From: Agrobacterium tumefaciens
GTDB lineage: Bacteria; Pseudomonadota; Alphaproteobacteria; Rhizobiales; Rhizobiaceae
Direction of reading: 5' to 3'
Length of the DNA: 64,000 nucleotides
Assembly (NCBI GenBank): GCA_017744915.1
Contig: JAGIAH010000011.1
Span: 1 to 64,000, forward strand
In this document: positions 8,929 to 16,747 of the stretch, one piece after another
Layout of the letters: every line of letters begins with the position of its first letter
How positions within the stretch are numbered: the stretch's first letter is position 1
Notes under the pieces: model-generated
Seen by the model: only the letters and a program-made list of their open reading frames with translations
Told to the model about the DNA's origin: nothing
Databases searched by the model: none
Translations under genes and position numbers: made by a program

Positions 8929-9393
8929 ATGTCCGTGACGGATGTTTCCGGCCTGTCGCAGCTGGGCACGAAGGTCGATACGCCAGAGAGCCCGGAAAAG
9001 GCCGTCCTTGAAAAGGTGCCGAACGGCAATGCCGGCACCGACTACGTCGTGCGCTTCACCGCGCCCGAATTCACCTCGCTTTGTCCGATGACCGGCCAGC
9101 CGGATTTCGCCCATATCGTCATCGACTATATTCCGGGCGATTTCCTGGTGGAATCGAAGTCGCTGAAGCTGTTCCTGCAATCCTTCCGCAACCACGGCGC
9201 ATTCCACGAGGATTGCTCGGTCTATATCGCCAAGCGTCTGGTGGAGCTGCTGCAGCCGAAATGGCTCAGGATCGGCGCCTACTGGTATCCGCGCGGCGGC
9301 ATTCCGATCGACGTCTTCTGGCAGACGGGAGCGGCGCCCGAGGGCGTATGGCTACCGGATCAGGGCGTTGCACCTTATCGGGGTCGCGGCTGA
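8929..9393 (+). CDS. queF: NADPH-dependent preQ0 reductase
   Basis: A 154-residue unimodular QueF, reducing 7-cyano-7-deazaguanine to preQ1 in queuosine synthesis. Key residues are present: Cys52 in [11 protein letters not shown] forms the thioimide with preQ0, Asp59 is the general acid, and ESKSLKLF (75-82) is the QueF NADPH-binding motif. His93 and Glu94 in AFHED complete the pocket. The start at 8929 follows CAGGAG. It lies 47 bases behind the CDF gene on the same strand and may be cotranscribed. Convergent with the next gene. Confidence 0.95.
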   Translation: MSVTDVSGLSQLGTKVDTPESPEKAVLEKVPNGNAGTDYVVRFTAPEFTSLCPMTGQPDFAHIVIDYIPGDFLVESKSLKLFLQSFRNHGAFHEDCSVYIAKRLVELLQPKWLRIGAYWYPRGGIPIDVFWQTGAAPEGVWLPDQGVAPYRGRG

Positions 9394-9418
9394 TCCGGTT
9401 TTTTACGCGCTTGAAGGT

Positions 9419-10171
9419 TCAGGCGAACGAACCGTCGTCGCCTGAATCGGAATCCATATCGTCGGCGCTGTCGTCGTAATCGGCCTGCCGGATATCGTCA
9501 TCGTCATCGTCATTGTTCTGCGGGCTGGCGCTGTCACCGTAATAGTTGTTGATGACGGTTTCCTCGACGGGCGCATTACCCGCGGCATTGCCGCCGCCGA
9601 AGGGCGAACCGAGGCCGAGCGACGACATGTGGCTGCCGAAAATGCCGCTCAGCGAATTGGCAAGCAGCATGCCGCCGGCAACACCTGCGGCGGTGCCGAG
9701 CGCGCCCTGCAGAAAACCACCACCTGAACGCCCGATGGCGGCCGGCTGCTGGCTCCACGGCCCGCCGCCTTGCTGAGCGGCGGGTGCCCCCCAGGGCCCG
9801 GCTGTCTGGCCGGCGGTATCGTTGCGCCATGAGCCTGGCGCGGCCGCTGGGGCTGGTGCCGGTGCGGGCGGCTGCGGTTGGCCGGTGCCGAAGATGGAGC
9901 TGAGGAAACCGCCCTGCGCCGCCGTCTGTGGCGCGCTGCCAGCGCTTTCCAGCGCATGGATGCGGTCTTCGAGCTGTTTGATATGGGCTGCTGCCGCTTC
10001 CAGACCCTTTTCCTGAACGATCACCGCCTGGGCGAGATAATAGGGAGCTGCGGGCTGATCGCGCACGGCGTCTGCGATCAATGTTTCCGCCTCGCGGTCA
10101 CGCGGGGTGGCGGATGCGGTTTTGGTCCTGTCGAACAGCCCCTTGAGAAGCTGGCTTTCTTCCGGTGACAT
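9419..10171 (-). CDS. DUF2076 protein, low-complexity middle and acidic tail
   Basis: A 250-residue protein beginning MSPEESQLLKGLFDRTKTA, the conserved opening of DUF2076; function unknown. Domains: an N-terminal helical region with a coiled-coil-like stretch (about 55-78), a Pro/Ala/Gly/Gln-rich linker (about 80-165), a hydrophobic Gly-rich segment (GTAAGVAGGMLLANSLSGIF), and a highly acidic tail with seven consecutive Asp. The hydrophobic Gly-rich stretch resembles glycine-zipper membrane segments, so a periplasmic or membrane-associated role is possible though no signal peptide is seen. The start at 10171 has an ideal AAGGAGG upstream; the open frame continues further without one. Confidence 0.8.
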   Translation of the reverse strand: MSPEESQLLKGLFDRTKTASATPRDREAETLIADAVRDQPAAPYYLAQAVIVQEKGLEAAAAHIKQLEDRIHALESAGSAPQTAAQGGFLSSIFGTGQPQPPAPAPAPAAAPGSWRNDTAGQTAGPWGAPAAQQGGGPWSQQPAAIGRSGGGFLQGALGTAAGVAGGMLLANSLSGIFGSHMSSLGLGSPFGGGNAAGNAPVEETVINNYYGDSASPQNNDDDDDDIRQADYDDSADDMDSDSGDDGSFA

Positions 10172-10271
10172 ATGCTGCCTCCTTACCGTGAAGCGTAAAT
10201 CCACGATAAGGAGGTAGGCCACAATTCTGGCTTTTCAAAGCGGTCCGAATTTTAAATTTCGGTAATGATCT

Positions 10272-10862
10272 TCAGCCACCAAAGGCAAGCGACAGGCCCG
10301 CAATCGCCGTCAGCGCACCGACGGTGCGGCTTGCGGCCGAGCCGAAACGGGCAATGCCGAGGCCGAGCGCGATGCCGGCAAGATGCAGGACCGCGGTGGC
10401 AATCATGAAACCGATGCCGAATTGCAGGGCACCGGCGCTGCCGAGCTCACCGCCATGGGCGTGGCCGTGGAAAAGGGCGAAAGCACCAACGACGGCCGCC
10501 GCCGCTGCCGTGGGGAGCTTTGCCGCCATGGCGACCAGCAGGCCAAGGCCGATGACGGAGGCGAGAATGGCGGGTTCGACGAAGGGAAGATCGATGCCGT
10601 AAACCGCCATCAGGAAGCCTGCAGCCATGGTGCCGACGAAGGCGGCGGGCACGATCCACAACGCCTTGCGGTCGTTGCGGGCAAAAGCGATCTGCGAGGC
10701 CCAGATGCCGACGGCGACCATCGCCAGAATATGGTCCGCACCGAAGAAGGGGTGGGAAACGCCGGCCATGAAGGAGCCGTGTTCTTCCGGGTTCAGATGG
10801 GCGAAGGCGGGCAGGGCGGTGAGGCCGAGCGCGGTGGCGGCGAGGCTTAGTCTTTTCAGCAT
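10272..10862 (-). CDS. hupE: HupE/UreJ-family nickel/cobalt permease
   Basis: A 196-residue inner membrane protein with a signal-like N-terminus and about six further hydrophobic segments. The two family signatures are present: HPFFGADHILAM in the first membrane helix and FHGHAHGGELG in the fourth; the histidines are the proposed metal ligands. HupE/UreJ proteins import Ni2+ or Co2+ for hydrogenase or urease. No hydrogenase or urease gene is in the window, so this is an orphan copy. The ATG at 10862 follows GAGGGAACC. The symbol denotes family only. Confidence 0.85.
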   Translation of the reverse strand: MLKRLSLAATALGLTALPAFAHLNPEEHGSFMAGVSHPFFGADHILAMVAVGIWASQIAFARNDRKALWIVPAAFVGTMAAGFLMAVYGIDLPFVEPAILASVIGLGLLVAMAAKLPTAAAAAVVGAFALFHGHAHGGELGSAGALQFGIGFMIATAVLHLAGIALGLGIARFGSAASRTVGALTAIAGLSLAFGG

Positions 10863-11097
10863 GGTTCCCTCTTGAAATTATGGCCGTCCGCAACGGAATC
10901 TTGGGCTTCCCGCGGCAGGCGGCGCTGCAATGAGGCACTGACGATATCGCGAAGGCCGACAGGCTGTCCATGCGTCATCTGCCGGGGGTGGTGTTTATTG
11001 TTGGCGGGCAAACCTTGCCTTTTTCTCTCATTGCCTTACGTAACAAGTCGCACTATGTCCGAAGGGCATGCACGAATTTTGCTGGAGAGAGCCGTTG

Positions 11098-11679
11098 ATG
11101 AACGAAGACGAAGACGACAAGAGCAAGGAACTGCCGATCGGCAAGGAAACGGAAGCGAATCTTTTCAAGTCGCGTTCGATCTTCATCTATGGTGGCATCA
11201 CGCAGGAACTGGCGCAGAAGGTCTGCACGCAGCTCGTGGCTCTTGCCGCCGCCAGCGACGACGACATTCGCGTTTACGTCAATTCGCCGGGTGGCCATGT
11301 CGAATCGGGTGATTCCATCCATGACATGATCAAGTTCATCAAGCCGAAAGTCACGATCATCGGCACGGGCTGGGTCGCCTCCGCCGGCGCGCTGATCTAC
11401 GTTTCGGTGCCGAAAGAACGCCGCCTCTGCCTGCCGAACACCCGCTTCCTGCTGCACCAACCCTCCGGCGGTACGCGCGGCATGGCATCCGACATCGAAA
11501 TCCAGGCTCGCGAAATCATCAAGATGAACCAGCGCCTGATCAAGATCTTCTCCAAGGCCACCGGCCAGAGTGAAGAAAAGATCGCCAAGGATATCGATCG
11601 CGATTACTGGCTCGGTGCGGATGAGGCCAAGGATTACGGCCTCGTTGGCAAGATCGTCGAAAGCCAGTCGGAACTCTGA
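11098..11679 (+). CDS. clpP: ClpP-family serine peptidase (orphan copy)
   Basis: A 193-residue ClpP-family peptidase. The triad is present: Ser95 in [12 protein letters not shown], His120 in LLHQPSGG and Asp169 in [11 protein letters not shown]. The oxyanion segment is [10 protein letters not shown]. The residues around the serine read ASAG where canonical ClpP has ASMG, and the N-terminus is unusually acidic ([11 protein letters not shown]). No clpX or tig gene is nearby, so this is probably a secondary ClpP paralogue that may form mixed rings or act alone. The ATG at 11098 follows GAGAG; an earlier in-frame ATG would add ten residues. A terminator follows. Confidence 0.85.
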   Translation: MNEDEDDKSKELPIGKETEANLFKSRSIFIYGGITQELAQKVCTQLVALAAASDDDIRVYVNSPGGHVESGDSIHDMIKFIKPKVTIIGTGWVASAGALIYVSVPKERRLCLPNTRFLLHQPSGGTRGMASDIEIQAREIIKMNQRLIKIFSKATGQSEEKIAKDIDRDYWLGADEAKDYGLVGKIVESQSEL

Positions 11680-11698
11680 GTTTCCACTTTTCAGTTGA

Positions 11699-11738
11699 AA
11701 AAGCCCGCATCGGTGAAAACCGGTGCGGGCTTTTTTCG
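11699..11738 (+). terminator. Intrinsic terminator of clpP
   Basis: Bases 11701-11714 pair with 11719-11732 (14 positions, one wobble) around GAAA, followed by TTTT and T-rich sequence. Confidence 0.92.
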
Positions 11739-11795
11739 TTCAGGCCGGCGGCAATGTTTCGCTTCCGGCCAGGTGGGCCGCCGGCGGGCCAGGCC

Positions 11796-12053
11796 TCATT
11801 TCATCATGTCGCAGGCCTTCATCATGTCGGCTTTTTTCATCTTGTCCATTTCCATGCCGGCCTTGTGCATGCAGTCCTTCTTGCTGGCCATGGACATGCC
11901 GTCCTTTTTTATCGTCTCCGTCTTCATGGTGTCGCTGTGCATGCTGTCTTTCTTCATGGTATCGGTCTTCATGCTGTCGGCATGGGCGATGCTGGCGAAG
12001 GAAAGGGCGGACAGCAGGGAAGCGGCGGCGATGGCGGTAAACATGCGGGTCAT
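11796..12053 (-). CDS. Exported Met/Lys-rich MXKDX pentapeptide-repeat protein
   Basis: An 85-residue preprotein with a signal peptide ending IAHA (residue 25). The mature part is built of five-residue units centred on M-K-x-D (Met28, 33, 38, 43 in exact register), with 14 Met, 14 Lys and two Cys (61 and 81) in about 60 residues. It matches the MXKDX pentapeptide-repeat family, whose function is not established. Clustered periplasmic methionines suggest copper binding or oxidant quenching. The ATG at 12053 follows GAGGAG. Its promoter copies that of the divergent ECF sigma gene, so it is likely a target of that sigma factor. Confidence 0.87.
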   Translation of the reverse strand: MTRMFTAIAAASLLSALSFASIAHADSMKTDTMKKDSMHSDTMKTETIKKDGMSMASKKDCMHKAGMEMDKMKKADMMKACDMMK

Positions 12054-12114
12054 GAAGGTCTCCTCTGGAGGTCGTTGATGTCCGCCGGCATTGCGCCGGG
12101 GCTCACGATTGTCC

Positions 12115-12143
12115 ATTCGGCACAGAAGCGCTGGCCGTTACAT
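12115..12143 (-). promoter_or_regulatory. Candidate ECF-type promoter of MXKDX gene
   Basis: Read on the minus strand: ATGTAAC (12143-12137), 17 bases, CGAAT (12119-12115). The sequence is the twin of the promoter in front of the sigma gene, and resembles the GTAAC/CGAA promoters of the Caulobacter sigmaF regulon as I recall them. The -10 element ends 61 bases before the ATG. Confidence 0.68.
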
Positions 12144-12193
12144 CTTCACGCGCTTGTGACGACAAGTTAGGGCGAGATTTTTTTAAAGCCACT

Positions 12194-12221
12194 ATGTAAC
12201 AATATCCTGCCGATTGCGAAT
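12194..12221 (+). promoter_or_regulatory. Candidate autoregulatory ECF promoter
   Basis: ATGTAAC (12194-12200), 16 bases, CGAAT (12217-12221), just ahead of the sigma gene. Transcription would start at or within a few bases of the GTG at 12231, so the message may be nearly leaderless; that also makes the ATG at 12237 a possible true start. Confidence 0.68.
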
Positions 12222-12230
12222 AACCCGATA

Positions 12231-12785
12231 GTGACGATGACTGGCAGCCCTTCGGAAGAGACATTGAAAACGCTGATGCTGCGTTCCCTTGATGGGGACG
12301 AAAGCGCCTACAGGCATTTGCTCCATGCCTTGAGGCGGTTGCTGATCGCCTATTACGGCCGGCGCATGGCTGCCGCCTCCAGGGGCGATGTGGAAGATCT
12401 CGTGCAGGAAACCCTGTTGTCGCTTCACGCCAAGCGGGAGACCTATGATCGTGCGCGACCGTTTACGGCGTGGTTCTTTTCGATAGCGCGCTACAAGCTC
12501 ATCGATCACTATCGGGGCAGGGGCGCGCGCATGCGTTCGGAAGTCGAGCTCGATGAAACGCTGGAGGCGGAGCCGACCGTCGATGCGGTCATGGCCCGCA
12601 TGGATGTGGAGCGGCTGCTCGACGATTTGCCCGAGCGGCAGCGTGATCTCATTCGCAGGGTGAAGCTCGAAGGCCAGTCGATCGCCGAAGCGGCGGAAAA
12701 ATCCGGCCAGACCGAGCTTGCCGCGAGGGTCGGCATTCACAGAACGCTGAAAGTCCTGGCGGCAAAGTTGCGGGGGGATAGGTGA
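12231..12785 (+). CDS. ECF RNA polymerase sigma factor (NrsF-associated group)
   Basis: A 184-residue sigma-70-family ECF factor. Region 2 spans about residues 20-90 (GDVEDLVQETLLSLHAKR and FTAWFFSIARYKLIDHYR); region 4 spans about 125-180 (LPERQRDLIRRVKLEGQSIA, then ARVGIHRTLKVLAAKL). It overlaps by GTGA with the NrsF-type anti-sigma gene, the layout of Caulobacter sigmaF/NrsF systems that respond to chromate, cadmium and related metal stress. The first start is GTG at 12231; ATG at 12237 is an alternative. The likely target is the divergent exported Met-rich protein. The stress sensed here is inferred, not known. Confidence 0.9.
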   Translation: MTMTGSPSEETLKTLMLRSLDGDESAYRHLLHALRRLLIAYYGRRMAAASRGDVEDLVQETLLSLHAKRETYDRARPFTAWFFSIARYKLIDHYRGRGARMRSEVELDETLEAEPTVDAVMARMDVERLLDDLPERQRDLIRRVKLEGQSIAEAAEKSGQTELAARVGIHRTLKVLAAKLRGDR

Positions 12786-13426
12786 GAAAGACGGAAGACA
12801 TCATCGAACAACTGGCGGGCGATCTCAAACCCGTACCCGTTTTTTCGCTGGAGCGCAGGCTGGCGCTCGCCGCGCTGCCCGCGCTTGCCGTTTCGCTGTT
12901 GCTGATGCTCGTTATTCTGGGGCTGCGCAGCGATATGAACGCTGCCGTGGCCGAACCGGGTTTCTGGGTCAAATCCGCCTATAATGCGCTGCTAGCCCTG
13001 GCCGCATTTCTTGCGGTCAGGCGTCTTGCGCGGCCGGAGGGAGACGGAGGTGGCCTGCTTGCCTGGCTTGTGGTGATCTTTATCGCCATGGCGGCGATAG
13101 CGCTCATCCAGCTTGGATTTGCCGTGCCGGGCACCTATCGCACTCTCATTCTCGGATCGTCGGCGCTGCACTGCCCGTTTCTGATCGTCGCTTTCGCGCT
13201 GCCGCTGTTCCTGGCGAATTTTGCGGTTCTCAGGCGTTCGGCGCCCGCTGATCCCACGCTTGCGGGTTTTGCTGCGGGCCTTGCGGCCGGCGCGGCAGGC
13301 GCCTGGGTCTATTCGTGGTTCTGCACCGAAAACGGCATGGCTTTCGTGCTGATCTGGTATTCGCTCGGCATTCTCCTCACCGGCGTGATCGGTGCCTTTG
13401 CCGGTTCACGTCTGCTCCGCTGGTGA
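12782..13426 (+). CDS. nrsF: NrsF/DUF1109-family membrane anti-sigma factor
   Basis: A 214-residue membrane protein with a short cytosolic N-terminus (MRKTEDIIEQLAGDLKPVPV) and six hydrophobic segments, the architecture of NrsF (DUF1109) anti-sigma factors. It would hold the ECF factor at the membrane until a signal arrives. Cys131 (ALHCPF) and Cys181 (WFCTEN) lie at membrane borders; cysteines at these places are implicated in metal sensing by the Caulobacter homologue, as I recall. The GTG start overlaps the sigma gene stop (12782-12785), which couples their translation. Confidence 0.87.
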   Translation: MRKTEDIIEQLAGDLKPVPVFSLERRLALAALPALAVSLLLMLVILGLRSDMNAAVAEPGFWVKSAYNALLALAAFLAVRRLARPEGDGGGLLAWLVVIFIAMAAIALIQLGFAVPGTYRTLILGSSALHCPFLIVAFALPLFLANFAVLRRSAPADPTLAGFAAGLAAGAAGAWVYSWFCTENGMAFVLIWYSLGILLTGVIGAFAGSRLLRW

Positions 13427-13498
13427 ACATGCGTCTCGTCTTACCTGCCGATGCCGGCCCGGACATTGTCCAGAGCCGGCATTCTGCCCTGGCGGATG

Positions 13499-14584
13499 TT
13501 ACTGACCCAGATTGGCGGGAATGGCGAATGCCACGAACTGGGTGAACTGCTTGCCCGGATTGAAATTATCGTCCGAGGCGATGACGAAAAGCTGCTTGCC
13601 ATCCACCACCGGGCCGAAGGCCAGGCTTTCGATATTGTCGATATCGAGGCCGAAATCGCCTTCGTTGATTTCGAACCACGGCGTTTTCGATACGGCACGC
13701 ACATTTGCGGCATCGATCTTGTCCTTGCCAAGGATGTTTTCCGCGCCGGAAAGGTCGACGATGAAAAAGCGGATATGATTGCCGACGCCGGATGCGAAAT
13801 TGCGCTCCACGGCCACGAAGCGGCCATCCGGCATGGCGGTGAGGGCGGAGAGGCCGTTATCGTTATATTTCGGCTCGGCTGCTGCCGTCGGGGTCTTGGA
13901 GATTGCCTCCGTGACGTAGACATGTTCGGCGACCGGCTTCAGCGTCGCCGTGTCGATGATGAGGATGCGGGCCGGGCTGCCGGCCTGCGGCGTGGCCTTC
14001 GGGCCATCCTGGGTCAGCGCGTTTTCGGTGGCGGCGATCAGCCGGCCGGGTGTCATCGTCAGGCCTTCGAAGCCGAGATTGTTCTGCACGCCCTTGGTCT
14101 TTGCGTCATCGACGAGATAGGCGTCGGGCAGTTCCAGCCGTTTGACATTGGTGCCGTCGAGGTCGGAGACATAAAGTGCCGGCTGGTTCTTCAGGTCGCG
14201 TTCGGAAGACCAGTAAAGCTTGCCGCCCTTGCGGTCGAGCGTGATGCCTTCCGCATCGATACCCTTGGGCGCAAAAGCTGCGCCGGTCTCGTCCTTCAAT
14301 TCGTGCGTGGCGGCGATGTTCAGCGTCGCAACCCCTTCCGTCACGGCCAGTTCCAGCTCGTAATAACGCGCTGGGCCCTTTTCCACCCGGTCATCGGAAA
14401 TGGCGAAATAACGGTTGGTTTCGCTATCAAAGGCGAGATCGGAAATGCCGCCGAAGGTGACGCCATTGATGGAGAGACCCGAAGGCACGACGATCTGGCC
14501 GAGAAAGGCCGGTGGCGGCAGGGTCTGGGCGGCGGCTGGAAGGGCCGCAAAACACAAAGTGGCGATGGTGGCGATACGAAGCAT
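13499..14584 (-). CDS. Exported esterase-like/phytase-like beta-propeller protein
   Basis: A 361-residue secreted protein: signal peptide of about 19 residues ending AAAQ, then the esterase-like activity of phytase domain (PF13449 type) over almost all the mature chain. Recognisable blocks are FGGISDLAFDSETNRYFAIS, GIDAEGITLDRKGGKLYWSS, LGFEGLTMTPG and FGLDIDNIESLAFG, repeated blades of a propeller with acidic residues suited to bind calcium. Activity on phytate or another phosphoester is suggested by the family name but not shown. The ATG at 14584 follows GAGGGATC. No partner gene is evident. Confidence 0.8.
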   Translation of the reverse strand: MLRIATIATLCFAALPAAAQTLPPPAFLGQIVVPSGLSINGVTFGGISDLAFDSETNRYFAISDDRVEKGPARYYELELAVTEGVATLNIAATHELKDETGAAFAPKGIDAEGITLDRKGGKLYWSSERDLKNQPALYVSDLDGTNVKRLELPDAYLVDDAKTKGVQNNLGFEGLTMTPGRLIAATENALTQDGPKATPQAGSPARILIIDTATLKPVAEHVYVTEAISKTPTAAAEPKYNDNGLSALTAMPDGRFVAVERNFASGVGNHIRFFIVDLSGAENILGKDKIDAANVRAVSKTPWFEINEGDFGLDIDNIESLAFGPVVDGKQLFVIASDDNFNPGKQFTQFVAFAIPANLGQ

Positions 14585-14729
14585 GGCGAGGATCCCTCTT
14601 GTGGCGGACGCCCTGTTGTGGTGGATGCCGGAGGATTAGCGCCCTGCCGCTAAACTTTGATGACGTTTTCCGTGTCGCCGTACCTGAAATCTGGCGGCTC
14701 ATCTTGCCAAGCCGTATCTTTTTTGATCC

Positions 14730-14741
14730 TGACTATAGTCA
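14730..14741. promoter_or_regulatory. Perfect 12-base palindrome upstream of benE
   Basis: TGACTATAGTCA is its own reverse complement and lies 124 bases before the chosen BenE start, in the noncoding gap. It could be an operator half-site pair for a dimeric regulator, but no regulator gene is adjacent. Confidence 0.3.
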
Positions 14742-14864
14742 TGCTTCATCCAGGGCGTGTCGCCATCTTCGGATTCGCGCTTCACGCTTCGAGTTTTGTT
14801 TCTGCCTGTCGCCAATTCAGACCGTTGTGGTTCTTGCGGCAGGCAGCAGGCCGCAGAGTGCTTC

Positions 14865-16043
14865 ATGCTGAAAGATTTTTCCGTCCAGAGCCTGTTCATG
14901 GGCTGCCTCACCGCCTTTGTCGGCTTCGCCAGCTCCTTCGCCGTTGTGCTGCAAGGGCTGAAGGCCGTCGGCGCGACGGATTTCGAGGCGGCGTCGGGGC
15001 TGATGGCGCTTTCGGTGGCGATGGGGCTTTGCGCCATCGTTCTCTCCGCCACCACCCGGCTTCCCATCAGCATCGCATGGTCGACGCCGGGCGCAGCGCT
15101 GCTTGCGACCACCGGCGTCATTGAGGGTGGCTTTCCGGCAGCCGTCGGCGGTTTCATCATCTGTGCCATCCTGATCATCATTGCGGGCCTGTTCAGGCCG
15201 CTCGGAAAGGCGGTCGCCTCCATTCCCGCGCCGCTCGCCAATGCCATGCTGTCAGGCGTCATCATCGGTCTGTGTTTCGCTCCCATCAAGGCGATCGGTT
15301 TCAATCCGGCACTCGGCCTGCCGATCATCCTTGCCTGGATCGTGGTGGGGGCCTTCAAGCGGCTGTTTGCCGTGCCGGCTGCGCTTGCGGCTTTCGTGCT
15401 GGTGATGATCTTCGGTGTGGATATTCCGGCCGGCGCGCTGGACAGCGTGGCGCAATCGCTGACACCGCCGATGGAATGGGTGACCCCCGTTTTCAGCCTG
15501 CACGCCGTGGTTTCCATCGCGCTGCCGCTCTTCATCGTCACCATGGCATCGCAGAATATTCCCGGCATCGCGGTCCTGAAGGTCAATCATTACGATCCGC
15601 AGCCCGGGCCGCTTTTTGCCACGACCGGCTTCTTTTCGCTGCTTTCTGCGCCCTTCGGCGGCCATGCCGTCAATCTCGCAGCGATTACGGCGGCGATGTG
15701 CGCCGGCGAAGACGCCCACGCGGACCCCAAACGACGCTACTGGGCGGCGATCATTGGCGGTGTGGGTTACATCATCTTCGGCCTGCTGGCCGGCGTGGTC
15801 ACGGCCTTCGTGGCGCTGGCGCCACCCATCCTCATCCAGGCGGTGGCGGGGCTTGCGCTGGTCGGGGCTTTCTCCGGCTCCGCCATGGCGGCTTTCAAGG
15901 AGCCGGACACCCGCGAGGCGGCGGCCATCACCTTCCTCATCACGGCCTCTGGCCTTTCCTTCGGTGGTGTTTCCGGCGCCTTCTGGGGGTTGATCGGTGG
16001 CGGGCTGATGATGGCGTTGCAGCGGATGGTGAAGCGTGTTTAG
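14865..16043 (+). CDS. benE: BenE-family benzoate/proton symporter
   Basis: A 392-residue inner membrane transporter with 11-12 hydrophobic segments. The family stretch STPGAALLATTGVIEGGFPAA, the PLANAMLSGVI segment and PFGGHAVNLAAITAAMCAG match BenE. BenE proteins import benzoate with protons; no benzoate degradation genes accompany it, so the real substrate may differ. The ATG at 14865 gives the family N-terminus (MLKDFSVQSLFMGCLTAFVG); an upstream in-frame ATG would add a Cys/Arg-rich extension. A toxin-antitoxin pair follows 34 bases downstream. Confidence 0.83.
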   Translation: MLKDFSVQSLFMGCLTAFVGFASSFAVVLQGLKAVGATDFEAASGLMALSVAMGLCAIVLSATTRLPISIAWSTPGAALLATTGVIEGGFPAAVGGFIICAILIIIAGLFRPLGKAVASIPAPLANAMLSGVIIGLCFAPIKAIGFNPALGLPIILAWIVVGAFKRLFAVPAALAAFVLVMIFGVDIPAGALDSVAQSLTPPMEWVTPVFSLHAVVSIALPLFIVTMASQNIPGIAVLKVNHYDPQPGPLFATTGFFSLLSAPFGGHAVNLAAITAAMCAGEDAHADPKRRYWAAIIGGVGYIIFGLLAGVVTAFVALAPPILIQAVAGLALVGAFSGSAMAAFKEPDTREAAAITFLITASGLSFGGVSGAFWGLIGGGLMMALQRMVKRV

Positions 16044-16077
16044 ATAGGATGCTTATTGTTTTAAAGAAAAATTATTT

Positions 16078-16347
16078 ATGGATTTCGAATTCGATACTGC
16101 CAAAAGTGAAAGTAACAAAGACAAACATGGAATAGATTTCGTCGAGGCAAGAGCGCTTTGGCTGGACGAGAAAAGGCTTGTCGTTCCTCTCGAAACCACT
16201 TCGGAAGAGCGGTATATTATGATCGCGCAATTGCGAGGAAAGTGCTGGAGCGCGGTTTACACCTACAGAAATGACCGGTTGCGAATCATTTCCGTCAGGC
16301 GTTCCAGAGACAAGGAGAAGCAGCGTTATGAAGACGATCAGCGCTGA
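16078..16347 (+). CDS. brnT: BrnT-family ribonuclease toxin
   Basis: An 89-residue BrnT toxin, a RelE-fold mRNA endonuclease. The family features are FEFDTAKSESNKDKHGIDF at the start (the KDKHGIDF block), the central EERYIMIAQLRGKCWSAVYT and RLRIISVRRSRDKEKQRYE at the end, which supplies the basic catalytic residues. It overlaps brnA by 20 bases, toxin gene first as usual for this system. The upstream 34 bases are AT-rich and show no good Shine-Dalgarno site. The pair is richer in A and T than its neighbours, in line with gain by transfer. Confidence 0.9.
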   Translation: MDFEFDTAKSESNKDKHGIDFVEARALWLDEKRLVVPLETTSEERYIMIAQLRGKCWSAVYTYRNDRLRIISVRRSRDKEKQRYEDDQR

Positions 16348-16570
16348 AGATTTCGACAAGAAATTCGACGATGGCGAAGATTTGGACGATTATGTCGACT
16401 GGTCGAAGGCCGACCGTCCCGGGCTGGAAATGGTGCATGTCGATATCGATCTTCCTGAAAAGGTCTTGCGCAGAGTGGATGCGGAGGCAGCACGCCTTGG
16501 CATGACGCGTCAGTCCCTTATGGCTAAATGGATTGCCGAAAGGCTGGAGACCGGCAGGGTCGGAAAATAA
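16328..16570 (+). CDS. brnA: BrnA-family antitoxin
   Basis: An 80-residue BrnA antitoxin that neutralises BrnT and represses the operon. The N-terminal part is acidic (EDFDKKFDDGEDLDDYVDW) and would wrap the basic toxin. The C-terminal part is a ribbon-helix-helix DNA-binding domain: VHVDIDLPEKVLRRVDAEAA then GMTRQSLMAKWIAERL. The ATG at 16328 lies inside the toxin gene after AAGGAG; a longer frame opens at 16271 without family similarity. Confidence 0.88.
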   Translation: MKTISAEDFDKKFDDGEDLDDYVDWSKADRPGLEMVHVDIDLPEKVLRRVDAEAARLGMTRQSLMAKWIAERLETGRVGK

Positions 16571-16590
16571 GGCCGCGCCTCACAAGATCA

Positions 16591-16619
16591 CTTGTCAGAC
16601 CGCCAGCCGCTGTTTATAC
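16591..16619 (+). promoter_or_regulatory. Predicted sigma-70 promoter of the leuL-leuA transcript
   Basis: CTTGTC (16591-16596), 17 bases, TTATAC (16614-16619). This fits the rhizobial consensus CTTGAC-N17-CTATAT well. The start of transcription would fall at about 16627, at the ATG of the leader ORF, so the leader would be translated as a leaderless message. Confidence 0.65.
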
Positions 16620-16627
16620 ACGTCGCC

Positions 16628-16747
16628 ATGAGCAACCGCATCGAAACCATTTCCGGCATGAGCGCGCAGATTTCTGCGAAAGCCTCGCCGTGCGGTGCAC
16701 TCTCGCTTCTTAGCCTCGACCTTACACGCGGTTGCCGGGTCCAGTGA
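16628..16747 (+). CDS. Putative leuA leader peptide (39 aa, Leu-codon cluster)
   Basis: A 39-codon ORF just upstream of leuA, 141 bases before its start. Residues 25-32 are LSLLSLDL, five Leu in eight codons (16700-16723), the signature of a leucine attenuator leader. There is no Shine-Dalgarno site, but the predicted transcription start coincides with the ATG, as in leaderless trp leader peptides of Rhizobiales. Two alternative hairpins overlap the end of the ORF and the bases after it. Together this supports a leuL gene controlling leuA by ribosome stalling when leucyl-tRNA is scarce. Coding status is inferred. Confidence 0.62.
   Translation: MSNRIETISGMSAQISAKASPCGALSLLSLDLTRGCRVQ

Noticed and set aside
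11040-11063. GTAAC-N15-CGAA upstream of clpP, similar to the ECF promoters at 12115 and 12194
   Set aside because: The spacer is one to two bases shorter, the leading AT and trailing T are missing, and it overlaps a plausible sigma-70 site (CTTGCC-N17-TACGTA). Probably chance.
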